DNA of 64,000 bases from Clostridium sp. OM02-18AC (GTDB taxonomy: Bacteria; Bacillota; Clostridia; Lachnospirales; Lachnospiraceae). The first letter of the stretch is position 1. The number at the start of each line of letters is the position of its first letter. Made by a program: the position numbers and the translations under genes. The notes under the pieces are model-generated. The model searched no databases, was not told the DNA's origin, and saw only the letters and a program-made list of their open reading frames with translations. Positions 27,207 through 36,647 of this stretch are shown in pieces. Where the stretch lies: contig NZ_QULW01000017.1 of NCBI RefSeq assembly GCF_003481825.1, forward strand, positions 1 to 64,000, read 5' to 3'.

Positions 27207-27317
27207 GACGCGACCAGGGAAAACAAGCGGCTGCGAAGCAGACATTTGTTTTCCCAGCGTCTTAACGAGTGAACCGTCTGCGACAGCAGACATGGAGCGC
27301 GTTAGCGCGGGGTTCAC
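27205..27317 (+). repeat. complex inverted-repeat element after groEL
   Basis: Two structures lie in series. The first is a long hairpin: AAGACGC pairs with GCGTCTT and GGGAAAACAA with TTGTTTTCCC (27205-27263). The second is a branched fold: GTGAACC (27269) closes with GGTTCAC (27311) and encloses GTCTGC-GACA-GCAGAC and GCGC-GTTA-GCGC. It is not a simple terminator because no T run follows. This and the next two entries fill the gap of about 385 bases between groEL and guaB. Confidence 0.6.
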
Positions 27318-27359
27318 GAGTGAACCTTTGGTGAAAAATATAATACCCAACAACCTTAC

Positions 27360-27402
27360 AGGCGGAATTGTCCCTTTCGGAGCAGTTCCGCCTCTTCTTT
27401 TT
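27360..27402 (+). terminator. terminator between groEL and guaB
   Basis: AGGCGGAA (27360-27367) pairs with TTCCGCCT (27386-27393), with further inner pairing, followed by CTTCTTTTTT. Confidence 0.85.
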
Positions 27403-27442
27403 TCAATAAAATTCTTCACGGACAAATTCCTTTCAGAAGTAT

Positions 27443-27471
27443 TTGACAAGCGGACAGAAATTTGCTACAAT
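27443..27471 (+). promoter_or_regulatory. sigma-A promoter of guaB
   Basis: TTGACA (27443-27448), a 17-base spacer and TACAAT (27466-27471). The untranslated leader of about 115 bases contains an inverted GCTA/TAGC-type element at 27515-27543. Confidence 0.8.
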
Positions 27472-27591
27472 ATGCAATTAATAAGTTCAATAGATTCAAT
27501 GACGCTGAAATATTAGCTACGCTAATAAAAGAGCGGAGCTAGCCATTGAAATATTATGAACCAAAAAACAAAAGAAAGAGAGGAACGAATA

Positions 27592-29046
27592 ATGGGTACA
27601 ATTATTGGTGAGGGCATTACGTTTGACGATGTGCTCCTGGTGCCGGCTTATTCCCAGGTTATTCCGAATCAGGTAGATTTAACCACTTATCTGACCAAGA
27701 AAATCAAACTGAACATTCCGCTTATGAGTGCGGGCATGGATACCGTTACAGAACACCGTATGGCGATTGCCATGGCGCGTCAGGGCGGTATTGGTATCAT
27801 CCACAAGAATATGTCAATTGAAGCGCAGGCAGAGGAAGTAGACAAGGTGAAACGTTCGGAGAATGGTGTCATCACTGATCCGTTTTTCCTCTCCCCGGAG
27901 CATACCTTAAAAGATGCTGATGAGCTTATGGCGAAGTTCCGCATCTCCGGTGTTCCGATCACAGAGGGCCGCAAGCTGGTTGGTATTATCACCAACCGTG
28001 ACTTAAAATTTGAGGAAGATTTCACCAAGAAGATCAAAGAGTGCATGACGTCTGAGCATCTGGTTACCGCAAAAGAGGGCATCACCCTTATGGAAGCAAA
28101 GCGCATCCTTGCAAAAGCAAGAGTAGAGAAACTTCCGATCGTTGATGATGACTTCAACTTAAAAGGACTTATCACCATCAAGGATATTGAAAAGCAGATC
28201 AAATATCCGCTCTCCGCAAAGGACGAACAGGGTCGTCTGCTCTGTGGTGCAGCTGTTGGTATCACTGCAAACGTACTGGATCGTGTCGAAGCTCTGGTAA
28301 AGGCACATGTTGACGTGATCGTTTTAGACTCCGCTCATGGACATTCCGAGAACGTTCTGCGTTGCGTCAGAATGATCAAAGAAGCATATCCGGATGTACA
28401 GGTTATCGCAGGAAACGTTGCAACCGGCGAGGCAACCAAGGCTCTGATCGAGGCTGGTGTAGACGCAGTTAAGGTTGGTATCGGACCTGGTTCTATCTGT
28501 ACTACCCGTGTGGTTGCAGGCATCGGTGTTCCGCAGATCACTGCAGTTATGGACTGCTACGCAGTTGCGAAAGAGTATGGTATCCCGATCATCGCAGATG
28601 GCGGTATCAAGTACTCTGGAGATATCACTAAGGCCATCGCAGCAGGCGGCAATGTCTGCATGATGGGAAGCATGTTTGCAGGATGCGACGAGAGCCCGGG
28701 AACTTTCGAACTGTATCAGGGCAGAAAATACAAAGTTTACCGTGGTATGGGTTCCATCGCAGCTATGGAGAACGGAAGCAAGGATCGTTACTTCCAGTCT
28801 GACGCAAAGAAGCTGGTTCCGGAAGGCGTTGAGGGTCGTGTAGCTTACAAGGGTCTGGTAGAGGATACCGTGTTCCAGATGCTCGGCGGACTTCGTTCCG
28901 GTATGGGCTACTGCGGAGCAAAAGACATTCCGACCCTGCAGGAGACCGGACGTTTCGTGAAGATTTCCGCAGCTTCCTTAAAAGAAAGCCATCCGCACGA
29001 CATCCATATTACCAAAGAAGCACCAAACTATAGTGTAGACGAATAA
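27592..29046 (+). CDS. guaB: IMP dehydrogenase
   Basis: A 484-residue enzyme that oxidises IMP to XMP with NAD, the committed step of GMP synthesis; guaA, encoding the next step, lies 12.8 kb downstream. The TIM barrel is interrupted by two CBS domains (about 95-205). The catalytic Cys is in GPGSICTTRVVAGIGVPQ, with the flap motif YRGMGSIAAM. The start at 27592 follows GAGAGG; the upstream in-frame ATG adds a Lys/Glu-rich stretch not seen in the family. Confidence 0.98.
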   Translation: MGTIIGEGITFDDVLLVPAYSQVIPNQVDLTTYLTKKIKLNIPLMSAGMDTVTEHRMAIAMARQGGIGIIHKNMSIEAQAEEVDKVKRSENGVITDPFFLSPEHTLKDADELMAKFRISGVPITEGRKLVGIITNRDLKFEEDFTKKIKECMTSEHLVTAKEGITLMEAKRILAKARVEKLPIVDDDFNLKGLITIKDIEKQIKYPLSAKDEQGRLLCGAAVGITANVLDRVEALVKAHVDVIVLDSAHGHSENVLRCVRMIKEAYPDVQVIAGNVATGEATKALIEAGVDAVKVGIGPGSICTTRVVAGIGVPQITAVMDCYAVAKEYGIPIIADGGIKYSGDITKAIAAGGNVCMMGSMFAGCDESPGTFELYQGRKYKVYRGMGSIAAMENGSKDRYFQSDAKKLVPEGVEGRVAYKGLVEDTVFQMLGGLRSGMGYCGAKDIPTLQETGRFVKISAASLKESHPHDIHITKEAPNYSVDE

Positions 29047-29081
29047 AATACGTTATGAAACAGACAAACTGTTCTGGAAAG

Positions 29082-29113
29082 ATACCGCTGTGTTTTACAT
29101 GGCGGTATTTTTG
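29082..29113 (+). terminator. guaB terminator
   Basis: ATACCGC (29082-29088) pairs with GCGGTAT (29102-29108) and is followed by TTTTTGT. Confidence 0.8.
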
Positions 29114-29197
29114 TGTTATACTGAAAAAAGATAAAAAAATGCCGGAACGGTGGCATTGACAGAATAAATATGGTAAGATATAACGAGTGCAAGAGAG

Positions 29198-29262
29198 CCA
29201 GAAACATGTTTACATGTTTTTGGCGAACGACGAGGCAAACGAGTGACAGAGTCACGAGTAAA
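29198..29262 (+). repeat. hairpin and GTGAC/GTCAC element upstream of the cda cluster
   Basis: CCAGAAACATGT and ACATGTTTTTGG form 12-base arms with a TT loop (29198-29223). Then comes CGAGTGACAGAGTCACGAGT, which resembles the GAGTGAAC/GTTCACGAGT core of the element after groEL. Confidence 0.45.
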
Positions 29263-29299
29263 AAGTATGCTTTAATGAATAGATGATGGAGAACATTTT

Positions 29300-29746
29300 A
29301 TGCTCAATGAAGACAAAATAAAACTGATGACAAGCATTGCCATGTTCGAAAAACGGGAGGGAAAACACATTGTTCCTGCAAACCGTTTTTTTCGCAGCGA
29401 TTATATCAGCGGCCGTATGATGAGGTCTTTCTTTGCTTACACAGTCTGCTTTATTTTATGTGCACTCATCTGGGTCCTTTACAGTATGGAGCGCCTGCTT
29501 AACGTGATGGAGTTAAACGAAGTGATGGGTGCTGCCAGAATGGGCGTGATCTTCTATGTTGCCGGGCTTGTCCTGTATCTCATCATCACCGGGCTTGTCA
29601 GCAGCAAGCGTTATGAATATGCAAGACGCGGTATGCGGGTTTACATCGCAAAGCTGAAAAGGCTGGAAAAACGGTACGATGTGCAAAGCCGTACCAGAGA
29701 ACTGACGAAGGAGGGCAGCCGCTATGATGATATTTCTCGTACTTAA
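29300..29746 (+). CDS. unknown two-helix membrane protein
   Basis: A 148-residue protein. A cytoplasmic N-terminus of about 45 residues is followed by two transmembrane helices (about 47-65 and 82-102). The C-terminus is strongly basic (RRGMRVYIAKLKRLEKRYDVQSRTRE). No known family is recognised. Its stop overlaps the next start by 23 bases. It heads the gene run leading to cdaA-cdaR, so a link to cyclic di-AMP signalling or wall synthesis is possible but is inference from context. Confidence 0.65.
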   Translation: MLNEDKIKLMTSIAMFEKREGKHIVPANRFFRSDYISGRMMRSFFAYTVCFILCALIWVLYSMERLLNVMELNEVMGAARMGVIFYVAGLVLYLIITGLVSSKRYEYARRGMRVYIAKLKRLEKRYDVQSRTRELTKEGSRYDDISRT

Positions 29747-30686
29747 AGAACGGCTGAAATCATTTTATGGAAAGTATGCAACACTGGTTCATGGTGTTGT
29801 CAAATTTATTTACAGTCTGACCGCAGTAGCGCTGCTGAGCAGCAATATCGGATACCGGACAGAACTTACCGGACTTGCGGCGATGCTGATCCTGGCATTG
29901 TTTAGTGCATTTCTTCCGTATGGGGCGATTGGCTGTCTGCTTGGGGCAGTTATGCTGGTCCACATTTATGCGGTTTCTATGGAGATGGCATTGATCACGG
30001 CAGTCATCCTGATTATCGTTATCCTTCTTTATTATGGGTTTCAGCCGGGAGACAGCTATTGGCTGGTGCTGACACCGATGGCATTTTTGCTGAAGATTCC
30101 GTTAGCAGTACCGCTTCTGGCCGGTTTGTCTGGCAGTCTGCTTTCCGTGATCCCGATCGGAAGTGGTGTTGTGATTTACTACATTATTTCCTATGTAAAA
30201 CAGAATGCAGGCGTTTTATCTAACGATGCATCGGTCGATATCACCCAGAAATTTGTGCAGATCATCCGAGGACTTTTGTCAAACCAGGCAATCGCAGTCA
30301 TGATCATGGTGTGCATGGTTGGAATCCTCTGTGTATACATGCTTCACAATATGTCCCTGGATTATGCATGGGAAATTGCAATCGTGACGGGTACGATCGC
30401 ACAGCTTGCAGCTGTTTTTGTCGGAGATTTCCTGTTCCATGTATCGATCCCGATCGTGGAATTGCTGATCGGTGCATTGGTTTCTATGTGTGTGGCGCTG
30501 CTGTATCATTTCTTTGTGTTTACGGTAGATTACACACGGACAGAATATGTACAGTATGAGGACGATGATTACGTCTATTATGTTAAGGCAGTGCCGAAAG
30601 TGGCAGTAACGCGGACGGATGTCAAAGTGCAGCGCATTAACAATCCGGCACGGGGCAGACATGACCGTAAGTACAGAGAATCATAG
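29724..30686 (+). CDS. unknown polytopic membrane protein upstream of cdaA
   Basis: A 320-residue protein with about eight hydrophobic segments. The soluble tail contains acidic and Tyr-rich EYVQYEDDDYVYYVKAVPK, followed by a basic end. A central segment (LTPMAFLLKIPLAVPLLAGL) is weakly permease-like, but the family is not recognised. AAGGAGGG lies upstream of the ATG at 29724. It precedes cdaA by 62 bases and overlaps the previous gene, which suggests one operon. Confidence 0.68.
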   Translation: MMIFLVLKERLKSFYGKYATLVHGVVKFIYSLTAVALLSSNIGYRTELTGLAAMLILALFSAFLPYGAIGCLLGAVMLVHIYAVSMEMALITAVILIIVILLYYGFQPGDSYWLVLTPMAFLLKIPLAVPLLAGLSGSLLSVIPIGSGVVIYYIISYVKQNAGVLSNDASVDITQKFVQIIRGLLSNQAIAVMIMVCMVGILCVYMLHNMSLDYAWEIAIVTGTIAQLAAVFVGDFLFHVSIPIVELLIGALVSMCVALLYHFFVFTVDYTRTEYVQYEDDDYVYYVKAVPKVAVTRTDVKVQRINNPARGRHDRKYRES

Positions 30687-30748
30687 CTGCTGTTTCGGAA
30701 TGAATTTTTCTGGAATGAAAATATAGAAAGAGAAAGAGAGGACCAGGT

Positions 30749-31645
30749 ATGACTGGCATATTCCAGAATGTGGAGATGATTTTTCAGGGCATGCGCTCCT
30801 GGATCTCCTTTTTGCCAAGAATTACGTTTTCCAATTTAACCGAGATCATCATACTGACGATCCTGGTATATTATGCATTGTTGTGGATCAAGAGCACCAG
30901 GGCATGGTATCTGCTGCGCGGAATCGCGATGATCCTTGCATTTGCCGTGGCTGCGGCAATTTTTCACTGGGACACGATTTTGTGGATCCTTGGAAAAACC
31001 GGCGGTATCGCGGTAACGGCGCTGGTGATCATTTTCCAGCCGGAACTGCGAAAAGCCCTGGAACAGCTGGGAAGCCGAAATCTGATCTCAGAACTTTTTT
31101 CTTTTGATGATAACAAAGAAAGTCAGGGCTTTTCAGAGCGTACGGTAAATGAGATCGTAAAAGCAACCTTTGAGATGGCAAAAGTCAAAACAGGTGCTCT
31201 TATGGTCATCGAACGCAACGTTTCCCTGAAAGAAATCGAGCGTACCGGTATCGAGATCAACGGAGTAGTCAGCAGCCAGCTGCTGATCAATATTTTTGAA
31301 CATAACACGCCGCTTCATGACGGCGCGGTCGTAATCCGCGGAAACCGTGTTACGGCAGCTACCTGCTATCTGCCATTGTCTGACAACATGACGATCAGTA
31401 AGGATCTGGGAACCAGACACCGTGCAGCAGTTGGAATCAGCGAGGTGACAGACAGCCTTACCGTTGTGGTATCAGAAGAGACAGGCCGGGTATCTGTTGT
31501 AGAAAAAGGAACTTTGAGAAGAATCCCTACAGCAGAAGACTTAAGAAAAGCACTGGCTGTTGCGGAGACGCAGGAGGAAACCAATGGCACGCTGTTAAAA
31601 ATTTGGAAGGGAAAGCGCAGAAATGAAAGAAAAGCTGATAAATAA
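30749..31645 (+). CDS. cdaA: diadenylate cyclase CdaA
   Basis: A 298-residue membrane enzyme that makes cyclic di-AMP from two ATP. Three N-terminal transmembrane helices (about 25-95) precede the DAC domain, whose signatures are HDGAVVIRGNRV (DGA) and GTRHRAAVGISE (RHR). The essential second messenger controls potassium and osmolyte uptake and wall homeostasis. The start has GAGAGG upstream. cdaR overlaps its 3' end by 23 bases, the usual regulator pairing. Confidence 0.96.
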   Translation: MTGIFQNVEMIFQGMRSWISFLPRITFSNLTEIIILTILVYYALLWIKSTRAWYLLRGIAMILAFAVAAAIFHWDTILWILGKTGGIAVTALVIIFQPELRKALEQLGSRNLISELFSFDDNKESQGFSERTVNEIVKATFEMAKVKTGALMVIERNVSLKEIERTGIEINGVVSSQLLINIFEHNTPLHDGAVVIRGNRVTAATCYLPLSDNMTISKDLGTRHRAAVGISEVTDSLTVVVSEETGRVSVVEKGTLRRIPTAEDLRKALAVAETQEETNGTLLKIWKGKRRNERKADK

Positions 31646-32981
31646 TCTTGGACTAAAGATTCTTTCCTGCTTTCTGGCTTTTTTTATGTGGCTGGTCGTT
31701 GTGAACGTCTCAAATCCGGAGGTGACGGGGAGCAAGGAAGTTCCATTAGAGATCGTAAACGAGCAGGTACTGACCAAAGCAGGCAGAACCTATGAACTTG
31801 GCGGAAAAGACACCGTAACGGTATACTTTGAGGTGCGGACCAAGGATGCCTATAAGATCCGTTCATCCGATTTCCGTGCGTATGTAGACCTGGCGGAGCT
31901 CTACGATGTGACCGGATCCGTGCAGGTGAAGATCGAAGTGCTGAACAACAAAGAACTGATCTACAATGCGGAAAGCCGTCCTGGCGTGGTTCGTATTCAG
32001 ACGGAAGAACTTCAGAGCAAGCAGTTTTCCCTGATCATGAATACCTATGGAAGTCTGGCAGAAGAATATGCGATCAACAAAGCAATTCTGACACCGGACC
32101 ATGTGACGGTGGAAGGTCCGACTTCCCAGGTGGGACTGATCAACCATGTGGGAATTGAACTGAATGTAAATGGTCTGGAGAATAACGTCGACGGAACAAC
32201 AGAACCTGTATTTTATGATGCAAACGGCAACGAGATCTCGGTCAGCGACCGTGTGAGTGTGAGTCCGGCCCAGATCCAGTACAGTCTGGAGATCAGCAAG
32301 GTAAAAACACTTCCAATGGATTTCGACGTGACGGGCACGGCTGCGTTTGGTTACCAGTATACGGGCGTGGAATGCAGCACAAAAAATGTTTCCGTTCTGG
32401 GATTGAAAAACAGTCTTGCATCAGTAAACAAGATTACGATTCCATCTTCGGTACTCAATATTTCCGGGGCTACGCAGGATAAGGTAGTAACCGTGAATTT
32501 AAATGATTATCTTCCGGAAGATGTGACTCTGGCAAATGCTGATGACGCAAATGTTACCATTCGCCTGAAGGTAGAGCAGCTCACCACCAGAACCATCAGT
32601 TTGGGTGAGTCGGATATTTCCATGGAAAATGGTGCAGATTATTATCATTACCATTTGGTGCCGGCGCGGCTGGAAGTGAAGCTTCAGGGGCTGAAAGAAG
32701 ATCTGGACACATTAAAGGCCGCAGATTTAAAAGCAGTCATCAATCTGTCCGGTATGCAGCTTGGCATCCATACAGGAACCCTGAATATGGGAGGTCTTGG
32801 CAAAAACTTTAAACTGATCTCTGTTTCTGCTTTCAATATCGAAGTGACGGCAGGAGGTCCGGCGGCACAGCTGGAGCAGACCACACAGGCAGAGGAAGAA
32901 ACAACAGAATCAGAAACAAGTACAGAAAACGACACGACAAAATTACAAGACACAGAGACGAGCGGCGCAAACGTCGGCTGA
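31623..32981 (+). CDS. cdaR: CdaA regulator, YbbR-domain protein
   Basis: A 452-residue extracytoplasmic protein with one N-terminal transmembrane helix (about 8-27) and repeated YbbR domains (PLEIVNEQVLTKAGRTYEL, SLIMNTYGSLAEEYAI, LPMDFDVTGTAAFGYQYTG and RTISLGESDISMENG). A Thr/Glu-rich tail follows. CdaR proteins bind CdaA and modulate cyclic di-AMP output. It overlaps cdaA, so translation is coupled. The usual third partner glmM is not adjacent. Confidence 0.93.
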   Translation: MKEKLINNLGLKILSCFLAFFMWLVVVNVSNPEVTGSKEVPLEIVNEQVLTKAGRTYELGGKDTVTVYFEVRTKDAYKIRSSDFRAYVDLAELYDVTGSVQVKIEVLNNKELIYNAESRPGVVRIQTEELQSKQFSLIMNTYGSLAEEYAINKAILTPDHVTVEGPTSQVGLINHVGIELNVNGLENNVDGTTEPVFYDANGNEISVSDRVSVSPAQIQYSLEISKVKTLPMDFDVTGTAAFGYQYTGVECSTKNVSVLGLKNSLASVNKITIPSSVLNISGATQDKVVTVNLNDYLPEDVTLANADDANVTIRLKVEQLTTRTISLGESDISMENGADYYHYHLVPARLEVKLQGLKEDLDTLKAADLKAVINLSGMQLGIHTGTLNMGGLGKNFKLISVSAFNIEVTAGGPAAQLEQTTQAEEETTESETSTENDTTKLQDTETSGANVG

Positions 32982-32997
32982 CAGAAAGAGGGATAAC

Positions 32998-33261
32998 ATG
33001 GTTAGCAGAAAAATTGTTATCAAAAATGTATCAGGACTTCATCTTCGCCCTACCGGGGTGCTTTGCAATGAAGCCATCAAGTATAAATCATCCATTAAAT
33101 TTCATTTTGGCAATACCACATCCAATGCAAAAAGTGTACTCAGCGTGCTGGGTGCATGCATCAAATGTGGGGACGAAGTAGAGTTTATCTGCGAGGGACC
33201 AGATGAGCAGGAAGCACTTGACGGAGTCATTGGAGTCATCGAAAGCGGACTTGGGGAGTAA
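32998..33261 (+). CDS. ptsH: HPr family phosphocarrier protein
   Basis: An 87-residue HPr-fold protein. The His15 region reads GLHLRPTG, with the phosphorylated His followed by Arg-Pro. The Ser46 region reads NAKSVLSVLG, so the regulatory Ser is kept. Compared with typical HPr (GIHARPA) the active site is slightly divergent, and the chain is Cys-richer. It lies 16 bases after cdaR and 119 bases before enzyme I, so it is probably the general sugar-PTS carrier, though a Crh-like regulatory role cannot be excluded. Confidence 0.88.
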   Translation: MVSRKIVIKNVSGLHLRPTGVLCNEAIKYKSSIKFHFGNTTSNAKSVLSVLGACIKCGDEVEFICEGPDEQEALDGVIGVIESGLGE

Positions 33262-33380
33262 GAACGCCAGATGTATGATATCTGCAGATGCAGGATTGCC
33301 GAGCATGCATATTTGAACAGCAACGATGCATCGGCTGCAGTTTCATAATAGAAATCAATAATTAATAAGGAGGACGTATC

Positions 33381-35099
33381 ATGTTAAAAGGTACAAACGC
33401 TTCTTCCGGAATCGGCATTGGGAATGCCGTGATCGTAGAAGAAAAAGAATTGGTGATCCAGAGAGCGGCAGTTGCAGATGCAGCGGCTGAGGTAGAACGC
33501 TTTAAGGGGGCGCTCGAGAAAACTCTCAAGAAAACCGAAGAACTTGCAGCAGATCTCGCAACCAGAGTAGGGGAGAAGGAAGCGGAGATCATGCAGGGGC
33601 ATATGATGCTGCTTATGGATCCGATGCTGACGGGGGAGATTGAAAGCACTGTAACCGGCGAGGGCATCTGTGCAGAATATGCGATTGAGCAGGTATGTAC
33701 GACCTATGCAGATATGTTTGCGGCAATGGACGATGAGCTGATGCAGCAGCGTGCAACCGATATGCGTGATATTAAGACCCGCATGCAGCGGGAACTGCTT
33801 GGCGTGGAGAGTGTGGACATTGCATCACTTCCGGCGGGCAGCGTTCTGGTAGCGAAAGATCTGACTCCGTCCATGACAGCAGGGATTAACCCGGAGCATG
33901 TGACGGGCATTGTAACAGAACTGGGTGGCAAGACTTCCCACAGTGCAATTCTTGCCCGCGCATTGGAAATTCCAGCTGTGGTAGCAGTGCCGGATTTGAT
34001 GAATCAGGTGAAAAACGGTCACGTGATCGTGCTGGATGGCAGTGAAGGTGTGGTTTATGTGGATCCAGACCAGACAGTGGTCGATGCGTTTTCTGAAAAG
34101 CGGGAAAAATTCCTGAAAGAGAAACAGGAACTGGAGCAGTATATTGGCAAACCAACCGTGACAAAGGACGGCGTGCACATTGAGCTGGTTGCAAACATCG
34201 GAAAACCGGAAGATCTGGAAAAGGTGTTCCAGTATGATGGCGAGGGTGTTGGTCTGTTCCGTACGGAGTTCTTATTTATGGACCGCACTGCCATGCCAAC
34301 CGAGGAAGAGCAGTTTGAGGCCTACAAGGCTGTTGCTGAGGGCTTAAAGGGCAAGCCGGTCATCATCCGCACCCTGGACATCGGCGGCGACAAAGAAATT
34401 CCGTATATGGGTCTGACCAAAGATGAAAACCCGTTTTTGGGCTACCGTGCGATCCGTTTCTGTCTGGACCGTAAAGACGATGTATACAGACCACAGCTTC
34501 GTGCATTGCTTCGTGCCAGTGCTTACGGCAACATCAAGATCATGGTACCGATGGTCACCTGCATTGAGGAGCTTCGCGAGGCGAAAGCATTGATCGAAGA
34601 GATTAAGAAAGAATTAGATGAGAAGAATATCCCGTACAAGAAAGATATCGAAGTCGGTATCATGGTGGAGACGGCAGCTGCATCCCTGATGGCAGATGTC
34701 TTCGCAAAAGAGGCAGCGTTCTTCAGCATAGGAACCAATGACCTGACCCAGTACACCATGTCCGTAGACCGCGGAAACGATAAGGTATCTTATCTGTATT
34801 CCACATTCAATCCGGCAGTCCTGCGCAGCATTAAGCGCATCATCACCTGCGGCCGAGAAGCGGGAATTATGGTAGGTATGTGCGGCGAGGCGGCAAGTGA
34901 TCCACTGATGATCCCGCTGCTTCTGGCATTTGGATTGAATGAGTTCAGTATGAGTGCGTCTGCGATCCTGTATTCCAGAAAGCTGATCACCAATTACAGC
35001 ATTGAGGAACTTCAGGCAGTGGCAGACAAGGCCATGAGCTTTGCGACTACAGCGGAAGTGGAAGCATATATGCGGGAGTTTGCATCTGCACAGGCTTAA
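33381..35099 (+). CDS. ptsI: PTS enzyme I (phosphoenolpyruvate-protein phosphotransferase)
   Basis: A 572-residue enzyme that takes phosphate from PEP to HPr. The HPr-binding N-terminus, the phospho-His motif GGKTSHSAILARALEIPAV, the metal/PEP barrel motifs GLFRTEFLFMDR, IIRTLDIGGDKE and GTNDLTQYTMSVDR, and the Cys in MVGMCGEAA are all present. Length is normal. AAGGAGGA precedes the ATG. It forms the general PTS pair with the upstream HPr gene. Confidence 0.97.
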   Translation: MLKGTNASSGIGIGNAVIVEEKELVIQRAAVADAAAEVERFKGALEKTLKKTEELAADLATRVGEKEAEIMQGHMMLLMDPMLTGEIESTVTGEGICAEYAIEQVCTTYADMFAAMDDELMQQRATDMRDIKTRMQRELLGVESVDIASLPAGSVLVAKDLTPSMTAGINPEHVTGIVTELGGKTSHSAILARALEIPAVVAVPDLMNQVKNGHVIVLDGSEGVVYVDPDQTVVDAFSEKREKFLKEKQELEQYIGKPTVTKDGVHIELVANIGKPEDLEKVFQYDGEGVGLFRTEFLFMDRTAMPTEEEQFEAYKAVAEGLKGKPVIIRTLDIGGDKEIPYMGLTKDENPFLGYRAIRFCLDRKDDVYRPQLRALLRASAYGNIKIMVPMVTCIEELREAKALIEEIKKELDEKNIPYKKDIEVGIMVETAAASLMADVFAKEAAFFSIGTNDLTQYTMSVDRGNDKVSYLYSTFNPAVLRSIKRIITCGREAGIMVGMCGEAASDPLMIPLLLAFGLNEFSMSASAILYSRKLITNYSIEELQAVADKAMSFATTAEVEAYMREFASAQA

Positions 35100-35117
35100 T
35101 AAAAATCCAGATTTTGG

Positions 35118-35146
35118 GGCTGTCACCTGCATTGCAGGAGGCAGCC
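35118..35146 (+). terminator. hairpin after ptsI
   Basis: GGCTG-TCA-CCTGC-ATT-GCAGG-AGG-CAGCC forms a two-part stem. No strong T run follows, so it may be a weak terminator or a processing hairpin. Confidence 0.4.
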
Positions 35147-35201
35147 ATTTATAAAACGATGAAACGGTTATACAAATACATTCACACGAGGAGAAAGAAA
35201 T

Positions 35202-36491
35202 ATGGCAGTCTACGTGATCTGTTATCTGGCATCTTACATTCTGGCGCGGTTTGACCATTATCTGTTATCCGGCCTGCTTCTTTTGGTGGCAGCCGGATGG
35301 CTTTATATGGAGGATTACCGGAAATATAAGAACCTGATCCATTTGCGTGGACTGTTTTCTTTATTCTGGGTAGGTGGCGAAGGGCTGGCCTGCATGAAAC
35401 TCAGTAATCTGCAGACCGACTGGTCCCGCATGACCTGGTTCTGTCTGTTCCTGGCATACATAGGCTTCTGGCTGGTATTTGAGATTCTGGTCCGTGTCTA
35501 TGGTTCCGGTTATGACAGTTATGGACGGTGGAGAAGTTTTTCCGGGGATCCGAAACCGGTGTTTACCATGATCTGCGGACTGACGGTATTATCACTGGGA
35601 TGTTTTATTGCGGAGGCGGTGGTGCTTGGATATGTTCCTCTGTTTTTGCGGGGAGTGCCGCATGCCTATTCGGAATTTCATCTGACCGGAGTACATTATT
35701 TTACCGTATCCTGTGTGCTGGTTCCGTCGCTGACGGTGCTGTATATTCATATGCGGAACGGACGGGGCAGTGAGAAGCTTCTCATTGCAGCCCTGGTCAT
35801 GACGACCATTTCCATGCTGATCCCGATCTTATGTGTATCCAGATTCCAGCTTGTTTTTGCCGTGCTTTTGGCGGCGTTTACGTATATTTCCCTGCAGAAA
35901 ATGTTTCACCCTGGCTGGCTTTTTGCGCTGTTTGTGGTGTTGCTCCCGTTTTACCTGATCCTCACGGTAGCACGAAGCCACAACATTGAATATTTAAACG
36001 GAATTTTTGAAATGAAGCGCACATCCATGCCGATCTTCATCAGTCAGCCATACATTTACATTGCCAATAATTACGACAATTTTAACTGTCTGGTGGAGGC
36101 ACTGCCAGGACACAGCTTTGGACTGAAGGGACTGTTTCCATTGTGGGCATTGTCAGGACTGAAATTTTTCTTCCCGCAGCTGATCCATTTTCCGATTTAT
36201 GTAGATAAAACGGAGCTCACAACCCTCACGCTTTTTTACGATGCTTATTATGATTTTGGCTGGATCGGTGTGCTGTTTTTTTCCTGCATTCTGGGTGCCA
36301 TTGCCTATATTCTGGTGGTGAAACTCAGAGAGATGAGAAATCCGCTTGGCTATCTGCTGTATGCACAGTTTGCCGCATATCTGATGCTGTCCTTTTTTAC
36401 GACCTGGTTTTCCAATACGACGACCTGGTTTTATCTGATCCTGACAGGAGCGATGGCTTTGTTTTACCATTTGAGGGCAAGCCGCTGGTAA
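35202..36491 (+). CDS. Wzy-like oligosaccharide repeat unit polymerase
   Basis: A 429-residue integral membrane protein with about 11-12 hydrophobic segments and a large extracytoplasmic loop between about residues 265 and 350 (ARSHNIEYLNGIFEMKR to YVDKTELTTLTLFYDAYYDFGW). That layout and the TLFYDAYYDFGWIGVLFF motif are typical of O-antigen/capsule repeat polymerases. It would join polysaccharide repeat units outside the membrane. It stands alone, without glycosyltransferase neighbours, which is unusual for a Wzy. Confidence 0.72.
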   Translation: MAVYVICYLASYILARFDHYLLSGLLLLVAAGWLYMEDYRKYKNLIHLRGLFSLFWVGGEGLACMKLSNLQTDWSRMTWFCLFLAYIGFWLVFEILVRVYGSGYDSYGRWRSFSGDPKPVFTMICGLTVLSLGCFIAEAVVLGYVPLFLRGVPHAYSEFHLTGVHYFTVSCVLVPSLTVLYIHMRNGRGSEKLLIAALVMTTISMLIPILCVSRFQLVFAVLLAAFTYISLQKMFHPGWLFALFVVLLPFYLILTVARSHNIEYLNGIFEMKRTSMPIFISQPYIYIANNYDNFNCLVEALPGHSFGLKGLFPLWALSGLKFFFPQLIHFPIYVDKTELTTLTLFYDAYYDFGWIGVLFFSCILGAIAYILVVKLREMRNPLGYLLYAQFAAYLMLSFFTTWFSNTTTWFYLILTGAMALFYHLRASRW

Positions 36492-36647
36492 TTTTATAAA
36501 GAATCCTGTATAATAATGCAAAAGGGTACAATGCAGCTTTCGCTACAGAGTCATCTGGTGAGAGCTGCTTTGCTATATACCGTAACTGTGAAAATAGGAA
36601 GCAGTTATGGGATATCAATGATATTTTGTGATGAGGAGGATATGAAA

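Noticed and set aside
26442..27449. 335-codon frame on the minus strand opposite groEL
   Set aside because: Antisense shadow of a highly expressed gene with biased codon use; Cys/Leu-rich product without family or ribosome site.
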